A stretch of 64,000 nucleotides of DNA, from contig NZ_JAKVIL010000005.1 of assembly GCF_022601675.1 (NCBI RefSeq), forward strand, positions 62,001-126,000. Direction: 5' to 3'. The translations under genes were made by a program, and so were the position numbers. The notes beneath the pieces were generated by a model. That model was not told where the DNA came from, made no database searches, and worked only from the letters and a program-made list of their open reading frames with translations. The stretch is from Ancylobacter gelatini (GTDB lineage Bacteria > Pseudomonadota > Alphaproteobacteria > Rhizobiales > Xanthobacteraceae). Shown in pieces: positions 16,721 to 27,437 of the stretch. Position 1 is the first letter of the stretch, and the number at the start of each line of letters is the position of its first letter.

Positions 16721-19420
16721 TCAGGAGGGCGCGATGGACGGCGCGGGTCCGACATAGAGGCGCTCGGCCGCCTTCGCGATCGCCAGCGCCTCGTGGAACG
16801 GCATCGGCCGGCCCACAAGAAAACCCTGCGCCTCGGTGCAGCCGGCGCGGCGGGCGGCCTCAAGCTGCTGCGGCGTCTCGATGCCCTCCGCCGTGGTGGT
16901 CATGCCGAGCCGCAATGCCAGCGCGGCGATCGCCTCGACAATGGCGGCGCTGTCAGCTCGTACCGTCATGTCCCGCACGAAGGAACGGTCGATCTTGATC
17001 TTGTCGAGCGGGAACAGGTGCAGGTGGCTGAGGCTGGAATAGCCGGTGCCGAAATCGTCCAGCACGATCCGCGCCCCCAGCGCGCGCAGGTGGCGCAGCG
17101 CTTCCAGATTACGCTGGTTATGGGCGAGAAGGGCGGTCTCGGTGATTTCGAGTTCCAGCCGTCCGGCCTCGATATGGGCCTCGCGCAGCGCGGTGCTGAT
17201 GGTGGCGACGATGTTGCCGCTGGCGAATTCGATGGGTGACAGGTTGACGGCGACCTTCAGCGGGTGTGGCAGCCGCGTGAGGTCGGCGCAGGCCTGTCGC
17301 AGCACCCAGGCGTCGATATCCACGATGAGCCGCGTTTCCTCGGCCAGCGGAATGAACGCCGCCGGGCTGACCGTACCACGCTCCGGATGGCGCCAGCGCA
17401 ACAGCGCCTCGAATCCGCAGAGCTGGCCGGACACCACCTCGTAGATCGGCTGGTAGGCGAGTTCGAACTGCTTGGCGGCCAGTGCCCGGCGCAAATCCGC
17501 CTCCAGCTCCAGCCGCGCGCGCAGGCGCTCATCCATGTCCGGCGCGAACACGCAGAAGGCGCTGCGACCCTTGGCCTTGGCCTGGTACAGCGCGAGGTCC
17601 GCCTGCTTCAACAGGTCGTCGGCATCGGCGCTGCCGGCCACGGCAATGCCGATGCTGGCGCTGATCGAGATGGTGTGGCCGAGCACATTATAGGGCTCGC
17701 TCAGGCTTTCGATGATGTGCGCGCTCAGCAACTCCGCCTCGTCGGGCTGCTGGCGCGCCACGCAGATCACCGCGAACTCGTCACCGCCGAGCCGGGCGAC
17801 CCGCGTGGAATCCCTCACACAGGCATCCAGCCGCTTGGCAACGGAACGCAGCAGCGCATCGCCAACCGGATGACCGAGCGTGTCGTTCACATCCTTGAAG
17901 CGATCGAGATCGAGATAGAGCAAGGCGAGCGGGACACCGCGGTCGCCGGCAAGCTGCAGCGCCTCCTCGATGCGTTCACGGAACAGGATGCGGTTGGGCA
18001 GTCCCGTCAAATCGTCATGATGGGCGAGGAAGCGGATTTCGGTCTCGCGCTCGATCAGCGCGGCATTCTGGCGGCGCGCCTCGCCGGCGGCCTCATTGGC
18101 ACGGGCATTGGCCTCTGCGAGCTCAGCCAGCGTCGTCCTCAATGTGGTGATGTCGGTGCGGATCGCCACGATGCCGCCATCGGCGGTGCGCCGCTCCTTC
18201 ATCAACACCCATCGTCCATCGGCGAGCCGTCGCTCGATCGAGCCCGCGCCCTGGCGATGCCACCCCACGATTTCGGCGACCCCCGCGTCGACGTCGGCCC
18301 CCTCGATGCTGTATTGGCCGCGTTCCGCGCCATGGCGCACCAGTTCCTCGAAGCTGACGCCGGGCGTGAGGATATCGGCGCTGATGGCATAGAGATCCCG
18401 GTAGCGCTGGTTGCAGGTCACCAGCCGGTCCTGCTCGTCCCACATCGCAAACCCATCGGACATGGCGTCGATCGCGTTGACGAGCACGCTGGCAGCGCGG
18501 GCCCGCTCCGCCAGCGAGCGTTCGCGCTGGGCGAGCGCGACCAGCAGCGCGAAGGCAAACGCACAGATCAGCAGCGCGCCGATGCCCACGGCCGTCAGCG
18601 TCCGATCGCGGTCCCGGTACCAGTCGGCCAGCAGGGTGCGGAGGTCGGCGGCCATGACGATGCGGATGTCTCCATAAAGCGAGACCCGGCCGACAACGAG
18701 TTGCTCCCCCGTGGCACCTTCGCCCTGCACCAGCACGGCCTTGCCATTGGCGGGGCTGGTGCCGAGCGGGGTCGGTCGAATCTGCCCGGTCTGCATCTCG
18801 TCATGGGGCAGCGCGGCGATCAGCCGGCCGTCGGGCCCCTCCAGAAACATCTTCACATTCGGCTGGATACCGGTTTCGGCCAGCAGCTCCATCAGCGTGC
18901 GCAACGGCACTTCGGCGATCGGGATCACGCCGTTCCAGTCCGGCACCGTGCGGGTGACATAGATCACCCAATCGCCGGCGATGGTGTTGCGAACCGGGCC
19001 GACCAGCCCGGTCGGGTCGCGGCCCAGCAGGCTGACGTCGATCGGCAGCACGCGCCCGGCGCTCCGCCCGCGCGCCGTGGCGAGGATCATGCCCTGCGCA
19101 TCGACCAGAAGCAGGTCGCGATAGGCTAGCGTCTGAAAGTTCAGGCCGCGCAGCAACTGGTCCGCAACCACGGAGGAGTAAGGCGTGGCCCTCGCGGCCG
19201 CGAACAGCGTCGGCAGGCTGGCCAGCGCGCCGTGCACCTGGAGCAACTGGCGGTTCAAGGCGTTCTCCACCGCCTGCGCCGAGCGCTCAAGGGATGATTG
19301 CGCGCCCAGAAGCGCGGCACGCTCCCCGCGCTCGACCAGGACGGCGACGCCGGCGGCCAGCACGATGAGAATGATGGCCGTACCCGCAAAAATGGAGAGC
19401 TTCAGACGGTGCCAGATCAT
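16721..19420 (-). CDS. Membrane sensor with Cache-like input, PAS, GGDEF and EAL domains (c-di-GMP turnover)
   Basis: This 899-residue protein has an N-terminal TM helix (~9-28), a ~240-residue periplasmic Cache-like region, a second TM helix (~277-296), a PAS domain (~315-430), a short coiled coil, then GGDEF and EAL domains. The cyclase signature GGDEF is intact near residue 543, and the phosphodiesterase signature reads EALLRW near 670, followed by the NLSP, DDFGTGYSSL and KIDRSFV motifs of active EAL domains. Both activities are therefore possible. The ATG at 19420 is chosen because the upstream frame loses homology. It lies 29 nt after a periplasmic binding-protein gene in the same direction. 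Confidence 0.93.
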   Translation of the reverse strand: MIWHRLKLSIFAGTAIILIVLAAGVAVLVERGERAALLGAQSSLERSAQAVENALNRQLLQVHGALASLPTLFAAARATPYSSVVADQLLRGLNFQTLAYRDLLLVDAQGMILATARGRSAGRVLPIDVSLLGRDPTGLVGPVRNTIAGDWVIYVTRTVPDWNGVIPIAEVPLRTLMELLAETGIQPNVKMFLEGPDGRLIAALPHDEMQTGQIRPTPLGTSPANGKAVLVQGEGATGEQLVVGRVSLYGDIRIVMAADLRTLLADWYRDRDRTLTAVGIGALLICAFAFALLVALAQRERSLAERARAASVLVNAIDAMSDGFAMWDEQDRLVTCNQRYRDLYAISADILTPGVSFEELVRHGAERGQYSIEGADVDAGVAEIVGWHRQGAGSIERRLADGRWVLMKERRTADGGIVAIRTDITTLRTTLAELAEANARANEAAGEARRQNAALIERETEIRFLAHHDDLTGLPNRILFRERIEEALQLAGDRGVPLALLYLDLDRFKDVNDTLGHPVGDALLRSVAKRLDACVRDSTRVARLGGDEFAVICVARQQPDEAELLSAHIIESLSEPYNVLGHTISISASIGIAVAGSADADDLLKQADLALYQAKAKGRSAFCVFAPDMDERLRARLELEADLRRALAAKQFELAYQPIYEVVSGQLCGFEALLRWRHPERGTVSPAAFIPLAEETRLIVDIDAWVLRQACADLTRLPHPLKVAVNLSPIEFASGNIVATISTALREAHIEAGRLELEITETALLAHNQRNLEALRHLRALGARIVLDDFGTGYSSLSHLHLFPLDKIKIDRSFVRDMTVRADSAAIVEAIAALALRLGMTTTAEGIETPQQLEAARRAGCTEAQGFLVGRPMPFHEALAIAKAAERLYVGPAPSIAPS

Positions 19421-19449
19421 CGATCGCCATCGCCGGTCTTGGACACGTC

Positions 19450-20553
19450 TCACTCCCCCCCGAGGATGATGCCGTGGGCCGGGGCGAGATAGCGGTTCCA
19501 GGCGGTCTTGCAGCTCTCGCCGCAGCGCTCGATCCAGCGCGGCAGCACGACTTCCCGAATCAGGCGGCTGCGCCGCGCCTCGTCCGCGGCGGAGGTGACC
19601 AGCTTCATGTGGCCGGGCGCCGGGCCACTGCACGAGCCCTCGCCGGTATTGCAGGCCAGTCCGCGCTCGGTGTCGGCTTCGGCCTGCAGCCAGATTCGCG
19701 CCTCCAGATCGTCTACCCCTTCGCGGATGATGCGCTGCAGCTCCGGCGCCAGCGCGTTCCAGGAGGCGAGATTGACGCCGAAGAACGACAGGCCCCAGCT
19801 CAGCGCCATGGCATGAACATGCGTGGTCACGCCCGGCAACCCGATCTCGAAGCCGCTCAGCGTGCCGGTGATGGCACAATCGGCGACGTCGGACTCGAGG
19901 GCCCGCACGATCTCGGCGAAGGGCACGATGACCGGCACCGCGCCGAGCGCCGCCATCAGCTCCGACTGGCTGACCGAGGAGGTGCGCACCCGGCGGCCCG
20001 CCAGATCGTCGAGCCCGGCGAAGCTGTCCTTGCAGTACAAGACCTGCGCCGGATAGGTGTAGACGCCCAGCAGCTCGATGCCATAGCGCTGGAGCAGGAT
20101 CTCCTTCAGGCGCGCGCGAAACGCACCGACCGTCACGCGCAGCGTCGCCATGTCGGGATTGAGCACCGGCAGGTCCGGTGCGTTCAGCTCCGGCTCGTCG
20201 CCTGAAATCAGGCTCAGCAGCACCGTGCCGAACGGCACCACGCCAAGCCGCATCAGCTGGAGCATCTCCTGGCCGCGCAGCCCACCGCCGTCGAAGGGGC
20301 GGATGGTCGCGGTGATCCGCCCGCCGGAGCGCTCGGTGATCTCACGCTCCCAGAATGGTCTCTCGAATTGCGTGAACTGGGTCACGGCGGCGAGGCCGCC
20401 GACGATGGACAGCTTCACCGTGTCCGTGGGCTCATGGCGCGCCTGTCCGGCACCCGCGCCGGCCGCCAACACCGTGATGATGACGAACATCCGCGCCAGG
20501 AGCCCTCGCCCTGCGCCGTCCATCACCATCCGAAAGACAAGCCCCGCAGCCAT
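19450..20553 (-). CDS. TRAP-type (DctP family) periplasmic solute-binding protein, orphan
   Basis: This ~367-residue exported protein has a signal peptide (hydrophobic segment MFVIITVLAAGAGAG, cleavage near QARHE) and the DctP pattern around GRRVRTSSVSQSELMAALG and the following PVIVPFAEIVRALES stretch. No TRAP membrane subunits (DctQ/DctM) lie next to it. It is instead cotranscribed with the Cache-GGDEF-EAL protein, so it may be a ligand sensor rather than a transport component. Four Cys in the C-terminal third (ACNTGEGSC, ERCGESC) could form disulfides. The ATG at 20553 is preferred to a TTG at 20571. Confidence 0.85.
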   Translation of the reverse strand: MAAGLVFRMVMDGAGRGLLARMFVIITVLAAGAGAGQARHEPTDTVKLSIVGGLAAVTQFTQFERPFWEREITERSGGRITATIRPFDGGGLRGQEMLQLMRLGVVPFGTVLLSLISGDEPELNAPDLPVLNPDMATLRVTVGAFRARLKEILLQRYGIELLGVYTYPAQVLYCKDSFAGLDDLAGRRVRTSSVSQSELMAALGAVPVIVPFAEIVRALESDVADCAITGTLSGFEIGLPGVTTHVHAMALSWGLSFFGVNLASWNALAPELQRIIREGVDDLEARIWLQAEADTERGLACNTGEGSCSGPAPGHMKLVTSAADEARRSRLIREVVLPRWIERCGESCKTAWNRYLAPAHGIILGGE

Positions 20554-20668
20554 GTCTTTGCCTTCACGCAACCGTAAGCTGGCGAATGATAGGCGCTATC
20601 GGGCAGTCGCGAAACAGCTAAACAAGGCGCGACCGCTTCCTCGCACAGCCCGCGCTCAGGCCGGCACG

Positions 20669-21835
20669 TCAGGCGCCGAAGATCACCCTACGGAACCGCG
20701 AGAGGGCGTAGGCGAAATACACCGCGCCGATCGCCGCCACCGCCAGCAGCGGCGTCCACACGGTCTCGATCCCGGCGCCGCGATAGAGCACCCCCTGCGC
20801 GAAGGCGACGAAATGGGGCGTCGGGCTGATGAACTGCATGGTGTATTGCAGCCAGACCGGCATGCTCTCCATCGGGGTCGACGATCCCGACAGCAATTGC
20901 ATGATCACCAGCACGGGGATCGCCAGCAGGCCGAACTGGCCCATGGTGGTCGCCAGCGTGCCGAGCATGATGCCGAGCGAGGCGACGGAGAAGGCATAGA
21001 GCCCTGCACCGGCGAGGAACAGGGTCAGCGAGCCGGCGATCGGCACGCCGAGCCCCCAGCCCACCACGACCACAAGCGACAGCCCGGCGGCCAGAAGGAT
21101 GACGAGGCTGGAGGCGGCGATCTTGGCCAGCATGATCTCCGCGGGCACGACCGGCATCACCAGCAGATGCTCCACAGTGCCTTGCTCGCGCTCGCGAATC
21201 AGCGCCGCGCCGGTGAGGATCACGGTCAGCATGGTGATCGAATTGATCACCTGCATCACCGAGGTGAACCATGCCGAGGTCAGGTTCGGATTGAACCGCG
21301 CCCGGATCACCACGTTCACCGGCGACGCTGTGGCCGCCTCGCGCCGCGCGGCGAAATCGCCGACTTCCTGCGCGATGATCGACTGGAGGTAGACCGCGCC
21401 ATTACCGGCCTGCGTCATCGCGGTCGCGTCGACATTGACCTGCAGCGAGGGCTGGCGCTCGGCGAGCACGTCGGACTGGAAGTTCGGCGGAATTTCGACC
21501 ACGAACACCAGCCGCCCGGCATCCATCTCGGCGTCGATCCGGTCGGGCGCGATCAGCTCGGCAGTCTTGAACAGCGGCGGGTTCAGCGCATTGAGGATCT
21601 GGCGCGACAGGTCGGAGCGGTCCTCGTCGACGATGCCGACGGTGAGGTTGTTGGCCTCGGTCGAGGCGCCGGAGGCCACGGTGTAGACCGAGACGCTGAA
21701 CGTATAGGCCACGAGGAACAGCATCACCGGGTCGGCGCGAATGCCGCGCAGCTCCTTGATCACCAGCCGGTAGATGTTGGCCAGATGCGTGCGCAGCCCC
21801 TGCCGCCGCGTCCGCCCCCCTCCCATTTCCGCCAT
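20669..21835 (-). CDS. yhhJ: ABC-2 type exporter permease (YhhJ-like)
   Basis: This 388-residue membrane protein has one N-terminal helix, a large periplasmic domain, and a C-terminal block of five to six helices. Between these is the ABC-2 permease signature EREQGTVEHLLVMPV. The ATG at 21835 is preceded by AGGAGG and lies 2 nt after the stop of the fused ATPase gene. Gene order (HlyD-like, double ATPase-permease, permease) and lengths match E. coli yhiI-rbbA-yhhJ, whose substrate is not settled. Confidence 0.88.
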   Translation of the reverse strand: MAEMGGGRTRRQGLRTHLANIYRLVIKELRGIRADPVMLFLVAYTFSVSVYTVASGASTEANNLTVGIVDEDRSDLSRQILNALNPPLFKTAELIAPDRIDAEMDAGRLVFVVEIPPNFQSDVLAERQPSLQVNVDATAMTQAGNGAVYLQSIIAQEVGDFAARREAATASPVNVVIRARFNPNLTSAWFTSVMQVINSITMLTVILTGAALIREREQGTVEHLLVMPVVPAEIMLAKIAASSLVILLAAGLSLVVVVGWGLGVPIAGSLTLFLAGAGLYAFSVASLGIMLGTLATTMGQFGLLAIPVLVIMQLLSGSSTPMESMPVWLQYTMQFISPTPHFVAFAQGVLYRGAGIETVWTPLLAVAAIGAVYFAYALSRFRRVIFGA

Positions 21836-21837
21836 GG

Positions 21838-24612
21838 TCACGCCTCCTGCTTGCGCAGCAGGAGCCGCGCGAGGACGAGGAAGAGAAGGAAGAAGCCCGC
21901 CAGCGCGACCAGGTTGGGCCACAGCTCGGCAAAGCCTAGCGATTTTGTGAAAGTGCCGACCGCGATCGGCTGGTACCAAGCCGGCGGGAAGCTGATGCCC
22001 AGCAGCCGTGCCCCGCCCGACAGCGAGGCGACCGGCACCATAAGCCCGGAGAAATTCACCGCCGGCACGATGGAGAGGATCGAGGTGGCGAACACCGCCG
22101 CGACCTGGGTGCGGGTGAAGGTGGAAACCAGCTGCCCGAAGCCGGTGGTCGCCATCACATAGAGCACCGTGCCCACCAGCAGCATCGTGATCGAGCCCTT
22201 GATCGGCACGTCGAACAGCAGCAGCGCCAGCAGCACCAGCAGCACGAAGCCGATCAGCGCGACCGCGATATAGGGAAGCTGCTTGCCGAGCAGGAACTCC
22301 AGCCGGGTCACCGGCGTCGCACGGAAATTGGCGATCGAGCCGGTCTCCTTCTCGCGCACCACCGAGATCGCCGACATGATGGCCGGGATTAGGATCAGCA
22401 TCAGCATGATCACGCTCGGCACCATGGCGTTCACGCTCTTGAAGGACTGGTTGTAGCGGAACCGGGTCTCGATATTGATCACATTCAGGCTCGCCGCCGC
22501 GCTGGGGCCGCCGCGCCGGGTCGCGAGGTCGCGGGCATATTGCGTAGCAAGGCCCGTGACATAGCCCTTGGCGGTCTCGGCCCGGAACGGCATGGCGCCG
22601 TCGAGCCACACCGCGACCTCGGGCGTGCGCCCTCCCAGCAGGTCGCGGCCGAAGCCGGGGGGAATCTCGATCACGATCTGGGTGGTCCCGCTGCGCAGCC
22701 GATCGTCCATCTCGGCGGCGCTGGCGATCGATGGCTGCCGGCTGAAATAGCGCGAGCTGGCGAACGCCTCGGTGAGTTCCCGGCTTTCCGGCGAGCGGTC
22801 CTGGTCGTAGGCGGCGAAGCGCAGATTCTCGACATCGAAGGAAATGCCGAAGCCGAAGGCGACCATCAGGATCATCGGGCCGAGAAAGGCGAAGGCGAGG
22901 CGGATCGGGTCGCGCAGCAGTTCCAGTGTCTCGCGCCGCGCATAGGCCCAGAGCCGGCGCGGATCGAAGCGCCGCACCGGCGGAATCGGCGCCGCCGGTG
23001 CCGCCGATTCCGCCGATTCCGGCGGGGGTGGCACCGCCGCCACGCGCTCGATGCCCGCCGCCTGCGCGAGATAGTGGATGAAGGTATCCTCCAGCGAGGT
23101 GCCGCCATGGGCGGCGACCAGTTCCTGCGGCGTGCCGACCGCCAGCACGCGCCCGGCATGCATCAGGGAGATGCGGTCGCAGCGCTCCGCCTCGTTCATG
23201 AAATGGGTCGACAGGAAGATCGTCACGCCGTCGTCGCGCGACAGGTCGATCAGCGTGCGCCAGAACGAATCGCGCGCGATCGGATCGACGCCGGAGGTCG
23301 GCTCGTCGAGGATCAGCATGGCGGGCCGGTGCAGCACCGCCACCGCCAGCTGGAGCCGCTGGCGGAGGCCGAGCGGCAGGCTCTCCGGGCGGGCGTCCAT
23401 CACGTCGGCGAGGTCGAAGCGCTCGGCAAGCTCGGCGATGCGCCCGGGAATGTCGCCGGAAGGCAGGTGGTAGAGATGGGCGTGCAGCTCCAGATTCTGC
23501 CGCACCGTGAGTTCGCCATAGAGCGAGAACGCCTGGCTCATGTAGCCGACATTGCGCCGTGTCTCCATGTCGTCCGTGCCCATCGGCGCGCCGAACAGCC
23601 TGGCCCAGCCCTCGGTCGCCGGCAAAAGGCCGGTCAGCATCTTCATGGTGGTCGACTTGCCGCAGCCATTGGAGCCGAGAAAGCCGAAGATCTCGCCGCG
23701 CGCGATGCGCAGGCTCACATGATCCACCGCGACGAAATTACCGAACCGCCGGGTCAGCCCCTCCGCCTCGATCGCCGGAACGCCGTCGTCGTTTCCGGCG
23801 CGCGGGCGCACCTCGACCTTGCGGTGACGCGCGCGCTTCTCCTCCGGCAGCAGCGCGATGAACGCGGATTCGAGGTCGCGCTCGCCGGTGCGCGCCAGCA
23901 GCTCGGCCGTGGTGCCGCTGGCGATCACCCGGCCATCATCCATCGCCACCAGCGCATCGAAGCGCTGCGCCTCGTCCATATAGGCGGTGGCGACGATCAC
24001 GCTCATCTGCGGACGCCGGGCACGGATGGTGTTGATGAGGTCCCAGAACTGGCCGCGCGACAGCGGGTCGACGCCGGTGGTCGGCTCGTCGAGGATCAGC
24101 AGGTCCGGATCGTGGATCAGCGCGCAGCACAGCGAGAGCTTCTGCTTCATGCCGCCGGAGAGCTTCCCCGCCGGCCGGTCCTCGAACGGATCGAGCGCGG
24201 TCGCCTTCAGCAACTCGTCGATGCGGGCGCGGCGCTCGCCCTCTGCCTGGCCGAACAGGCGGGCGTGGAAGTCGATGTTCTCGAACACGCTGAGCGTGGG
24301 ATAGAGGTTGCGCCCCAGCCCCTGCGGCATGTAGGCGATGCGCCCGCCCTGCGCGGTGCGGTGCGCCTTGTCCGCCATGTCGCCGCCCAGCACATGGACC
24401 GTGCCGTGCTGGATGACGCGCACCCCGGCGATCAGCGCCAGCAGGGTCGACTTGCCGACGCCATCCGGCCCGATCACGCCGATCATCCGGCGCGGGGGAA
24501 TGTCGAGGCTCACCTCGTCCAGCGCGACAGTGCGGCCATAGCGATGCGACACCCCGGCAAGCCGGGCGACCGGCGGCTCCGGCCGGGAAGCGACCGCGCG
24601 GTCCCCGGTCAT
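21838..24612 (-). CDS. rbbA: RbbA-type fused double ABC ATPase and ABC-2 permease
   Basis: This 924-residue protein has two ATPase domains followed by a membrane domain. The first has GPDGVGKST (Walker A), [12 protein letters not shown] and [13 protein letters not shown]. The second has GSNGCGKST, a degenerate signature ([12 protein letters not shown]) and [13 protein letters not shown]. From about residue 560 a TM helix, periplasmic region and five helices with [19 protein letters not shown] form the permease half. E. coli RbbA is 911 residues with the same order; it has been linked to ribosomes, but the family behaves as an exporter component. The ATG overlaps the upstream HlyD-like stop (24609-24612). 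Confidence 0.92.
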   Translation of the reverse strand: MTGDRAVASRPEPPVARLAGVSHRYGRTVALDEVSLDIPPRRMIGVIGPDGVGKSTLLALIAGVRVIQHGTVHVLGGDMADKAHRTAQGGRIAYMPQGLGRNLYPTLSVFENIDFHARLFGQAEGERRARIDELLKATALDPFEDRPAGKLSGGMKQKLSLCCALIHDPDLLILDEPTTGVDPLSRGQFWDLINTIRARRPQMSVIVATAYMDEAQRFDALVAMDDGRVIASGTTAELLARTGERDLESAFIALLPEEKRARHRKVEVRPRAGNDDGVPAIEAEGLTRRFGNFVAVDHVSLRIARGEIFGFLGSNGCGKSTTMKMLTGLLPATEGWARLFGAPMGTDDMETRRNVGYMSQAFSLYGELTVRQNLELHAHLYHLPSGDIPGRIAELAERFDLADVMDARPESLPLGLRQRLQLAVAVLHRPAMLILDEPTSGVDPIARDSFWRTLIDLSRDDGVTIFLSTHFMNEAERCDRISLMHAGRVLAVGTPQELVAAHGGTSLEDTFIHYLAQAAGIERVAAVPPPPESAESAAPAAPIPPVRRFDPRRLWAYARRETLELLRDPIRLAFAFLGPMILMVAFGFGISFDVENLRFAAYDQDRSPESRELTEAFASSRYFSRQPSIASAAEMDDRLRSGTTQIVIEIPPGFGRDLLGGRTPEVAVWLDGAMPFRAETAKGYVTGLATQYARDLATRRGGPSAAASLNVINIETRFRYNQSFKSVNAMVPSVIMLMLILIPAIMSAISVVREKETGSIANFRATPVTRLEFLLGKQLPYIAVALIGFVLLVLLALLLFDVPIKGSITMLLVGTVLYVMATTGFGQLVSTFTRTQVAAVFATSILSIVPAVNFSGLMVPVASLSGGARLLGISFPPAWYQPIAVGTFTKSLGFAELWPNLVALAGFFLLFLVLARLLLRKQEA

Positions 24613-25661
24613 TGCGGCAGGTTCACCGCCAGCTCGGCCGGCCAGGCGACATCCGGGCGCACCCGCACGAAGCCCATGCCGCGCACGCCGGTTTTTACAT
24701 AGGAATGGTACTTGTTGAGCACCTGCGGATCGATCTGCAGCTTGACGCGGAACATCAGCTTCTCGCGCTCCTCGGCGGTCTCCACGCTCTTGGGCGTGAA
24801 CTGGGCGTCGGCCGCCACGAAGCCGATGGTGGCGGGCACCACATATTGCGGCGCCGGATCAAGCACGAGCCGCGCCTCGTCGCCGAGCGCCAGCAGCCCG
24901 GCCTGGGCGGCCGGCAGGTAGATGGTCATGTAGACATCGCCGAGGTCGAGCAGGGTCAGCACGCGCTGGCCGGCCGCCACCACCTCGCCGCCGCGCGCGA
25001 GCTGGTACTGCACGCGCCCGCTGCGCGGGGCCACCAGCGTCAGATCGACGAGGATCGCCTCGATGCGGTCGACCTCGGCATCGGCATTCTTGATCGCGAA
25101 CTCCGCCTGCTCGCGCTGCGCCTCGGCGACCTTCAGCGCGGCTTCGGCGATTTCCGCCTTGGCGACGCGCTGGTCGTAGATCTGGCTGGAGAGGTAGCCG
25201 TTCTCGACCAACTGCTTGCCGCGCTGGAGTTCGTTCGCGGTGAGGGTGACGTCGCTCCGGCGCTGCACGATCAGCGCCTCGGCCTCGGCGAGGCCCTGCT
25301 TGGCCTCGAGCACCTGCGCCTGCGCGCCGCGAAGCTGCGCCTCATATTCCGGCGCCGAGATGCGGGCGACCACCTGTCCGGCGGTCACCTCGTCGCCCTC
25401 CTTCACCAGCACCTCGGAGAGGCGGCCGGCATATTTGGCGGAAATGTCGATCTGGGTCGCTTCGATGCGGCCGTTCGACTTCACGATGCCCTCGGGCAGC
25501 GTGTTGCCGCGCAGCCGGTCGATCAGGCTGCGGATCGCCGACTGGGCCTGCACGCGCGCCATGCCGGGCCACAGAGCGCCGGACCAATCGCCCTGCCCCG
25601 GCAGGAGGCCGACACCGGCGACGATCGCGAGCAACAGGACGAGGGGACGGGCGGCGCGCAT
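24609..25661 (-). CDS. yhiI: HlyD/YhiI-like membrane fusion (periplasmic adaptor) protein
   Basis: This 350-residue adaptor has an N-terminal signal anchor ([18 protein letters not shown]), a biotinyl-lipoyl-like segment ([20 protein letters not shown]), a long coiled coil (~100-200, [13 protein letters not shown] and [20 protein letters not shown]), and the second lipoyl half ([21 protein letters not shown]). It would bridge the RbbA/YhhJ-like exporter to an outer-membrane channel, which is not encoded here. The ATG at 25661 has GGAGAAG upstream; the longer frame to 25925 lacks homology. Confidence 0.9.
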   Translation of the reverse strand: MRAARPLVLLLAIVAGVGLLPGQGDWSGALWPGMARVQAQSAIRSLIDRLRGNTLPEGIVKSNGRIEATQIDISAKYAGRLSEVLVKEGDEVTAGQVVARISAPEYEAQLRGAQAQVLEAKQGLAEAEALIVQRRSDVTLTANELQRGKQLVENGYLSSQIYDQRVAKAEIAEAALKVAEAQREQAEFAIKNADAEVDRIEAILVDLTLVAPRSGRVQYQLARGGEVVAAGQRVLTLLDLGDVYMTIYLPAAQAGLLALGDEARLVLDPAPQYVVPATIGFVAADAQFTPKSVETAEEREKLMFRVKLQIDPQVLNKYHSYVKTGVRGMGFVRVRPDVAWPAELAVNLPQ

Positions 25662-26374
25662 GAACTTCTCCGGCTGCGAAACGGACAGTGCGGGTGACCT
25701 ATACCCGAGAACCGCACCCGCCCACGCGACACAGATCAAAGCCTCGACCGCAGCCTGTCCCAAAACCGGGTCGGGTCGCAACGCCTGTTTTCGGCGTGCC
25801 GACCCCCAGCGGACGCGGATGCGCGGACCGCCTCGCCGGCCGCGATTCCCGCCGGGCGGCCATGCTGCATCGCAGCAATAAGGCGCAAAAACGGAGAGGG
25901 CGCGGGCAAAATCGGGCGACGTCACACGTTATGAAGTATTATTCGTGCATAACCCAGAGAGAGCTGCGACAAGCTGTCCATACCGCGCCTCTGGTGGCAC
26001 CCTGGTCACGCGGCCCCGCACCGGTCAACACCCTGTTATGAAACCCATTGCTCTTCAATGGCTTACATAATACGGCATCTGCCGCATTTTATTAATTATA
26101 ATGTATACCAAAATTGGAATACCAAATACGTAATAACAGTGAAGAGTAATATAGGCTTACCTTGCGACGCACCATTCGACTTTCGAATTAACACTTGGCT
26201 TTGACGAATTCTTGGTACAACTTATTCCACGGAATATCCGGCGGAGAGACACAACAAAGACTGCCGGTTATCGAGGCTCCGCAGCGTGTCCAACACACGG
26301 TCCGGCGCCCAATCAAAATGCCGACATTCAAGATCGGCTGTTCGCCAGAACCCCTTTGGGAAGGAAAACGCCAA
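25662..26374. other. Intergenic region, divergent promoters of the export and tct operons
   Basis: No convincing gene is seen in these ~710 nt. The left third is GC-rich. Bases ~25930-26230 are clearly AT-rich and probably hold the tctC promoter (for example TTGACG at ~26202) and regulator sites described separately. A ribosome site (AAGGAAA, 26361-26367) precedes tctC. Confidence 0.6.
26104..26125. promoter_or_regulatory. Candidate GntR/FadR-type operator upstream of tctC
   Basis: TATACCAA (26104-26111) is followed by TTGGAATACCAA (26114-26125), the latter a near palindrome of TTGG-N4-CCAA with two mismatches. FadR-subfamily regulators such as the one encoded after tctA often bind TTGG/CCAA-type sites. 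A further TTGGTACAA lies at ~26212. Inference from pattern and context. Confidence 0.35.
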
Positions 26375-27385
26375 ATGAAATACGTCTCCACTTTCGGCCT
26401 TGGTGCCCTGACGGCCCTCGGCATGACGGCCATGTCGATGCTGCCGGCCAGCGCCGCCTGGGAGCCGACCAAGCCGGTCGAGTTCATTGTCCCCGCCGGC
26501 ACCGGCGGCGGCGCCGACCAGATGGCCCGCACGCTTCAGGGCATCATTGCCAAGCACAATCTGATGTCGACGCAGCTCGTCGTCATCAACAAGTCCGGTG
26601 GTGCCGGCGGCGAGGGCTTCCTCGACGTCAAGAGCAACAAGGGCAACCCGCACAAGATCGTCATCACGCTCTCGAACCTGTTCACCACCCCGCTCGCCAC
26701 CGGCATTCCCTTCAACTGGAAGGACCTGACCCCGGTCGCGATGCTGGCGCTGGACGAGTTCGTGCTGTGGGTGAACGCCCAGGAGCCCTACAAGACCGCG
26801 CAGGAATATGAGGCCGCGATCAAGGCCGCGCCGGACAACACCTTCAAGATGGGCGGCACCGGCTCCAAGCAGGAAGATCAGATCATCACCGTCGCCGTCG
26901 AGAAGGCGCTCGGCAAGAAGATGACCTACATCCCCTATAAGGGCGGTGGCGAGGTCGCGGTGCAGCTGGTCGGCGGTCACATCAATTCGAGCGTGAACAA
27001 CCCGATCGAGGCCGTCTCGCAGTGGCGCGGCGACAAGCTGCGTCCGCTCTGCGTGTTCGACTCCAAGCCCCTGCCCTACACCGACAAGATCCTCGGCGAC
27101 CTGTCCTGGTCCTCGGTCCCGACCTGCAAGTCGGCCGGCCTCGACGTCGAATATCTCATGCTGCGCGGCATCTTCATGCCCCCGGGCGTGAGCGAGGAGC
27201 AGGTCGCCTACTTCGTCGAGCTGTTCAAGAAGGTTCGCGAGACCCCGGAATGGAAGCAGCTCATGAAGGACGGTGCGTTCAACCAGACCTTCATGTCCGG
27301 CGACGAGTTCAAGGCGTGGCTCGACCAGTCCGAAGCCACCCACAAGGGCCTGATGCAGGAAGCCGGCTTCATCGCCGGCAACTGA
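26375..27385 (+). CDS. tctC: Tripartite tricarboxylate transporter substrate-binding protein
   Basis: This 336-residue periplasmic binding protein (Bug/TctC family) has a signal peptide (GALTALGMTAMSMLPASAAW). The conserved N-terminal pattern is PVEFIVPAGTGGGADQMAR, and VQLVGGHINSSVNNPIEA follows later. The ligand is usually a carboxylate or related small acid but cannot be read from sequence. The ATG at 26375 follows AAGGAAA; the open frame upstream to 26195 has no homology. It is first in the tctCBA operon. Confidence 0.92.
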   Translation: MKYVSTFGLGALTALGMTAMSMLPASAAWEPTKPVEFIVPAGTGGGADQMARTLQGIIAKHNLMSTQLVVINKSGGAGGEGFLDVKSNKGNPHKIVITLSNLFTTPLATGIPFNWKDLTPVAMLALDEFVLWVNAQEPYKTAQEYEAAIKAAPDNTFKMGGTGSKQEDQIITVAVEKALGKKMTYIPYKGGGEVAVQLVGGHINSSVNNPIEAVSQWRGDKLRPLCVFDSKPLPYTDKILGDLSWSSVPTCKSAGLDVEYLMLRGIFMPPGVSEEQVAYFVELFKKVRETPEWKQLMKDGAFNQTFMSGDEFKAWLDQSEATHKGLMQEAGFIAGN

Positions 27386-27408
27386 TAAAGACGATGGCGT
27401 GAGCCCGA

Positions 27409-27437
27409 GCACGGCCGGCCCGCAAGGCCGGCCGTGC
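27409..27437 (+). terminator. Strong intercistronic hairpin between tctC and tctB
   Basis: A perfect 12-bp stem (GCACGGCCGGCC at 27409-27420 and its complement at 27426-27437) with loop CGCAA lies 23 nt after the tctC stop, without a T run. It may stabilise tctC mRNA or partly terminate, which would give more binding protein than membrane subunits. Confidence 0.6.
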
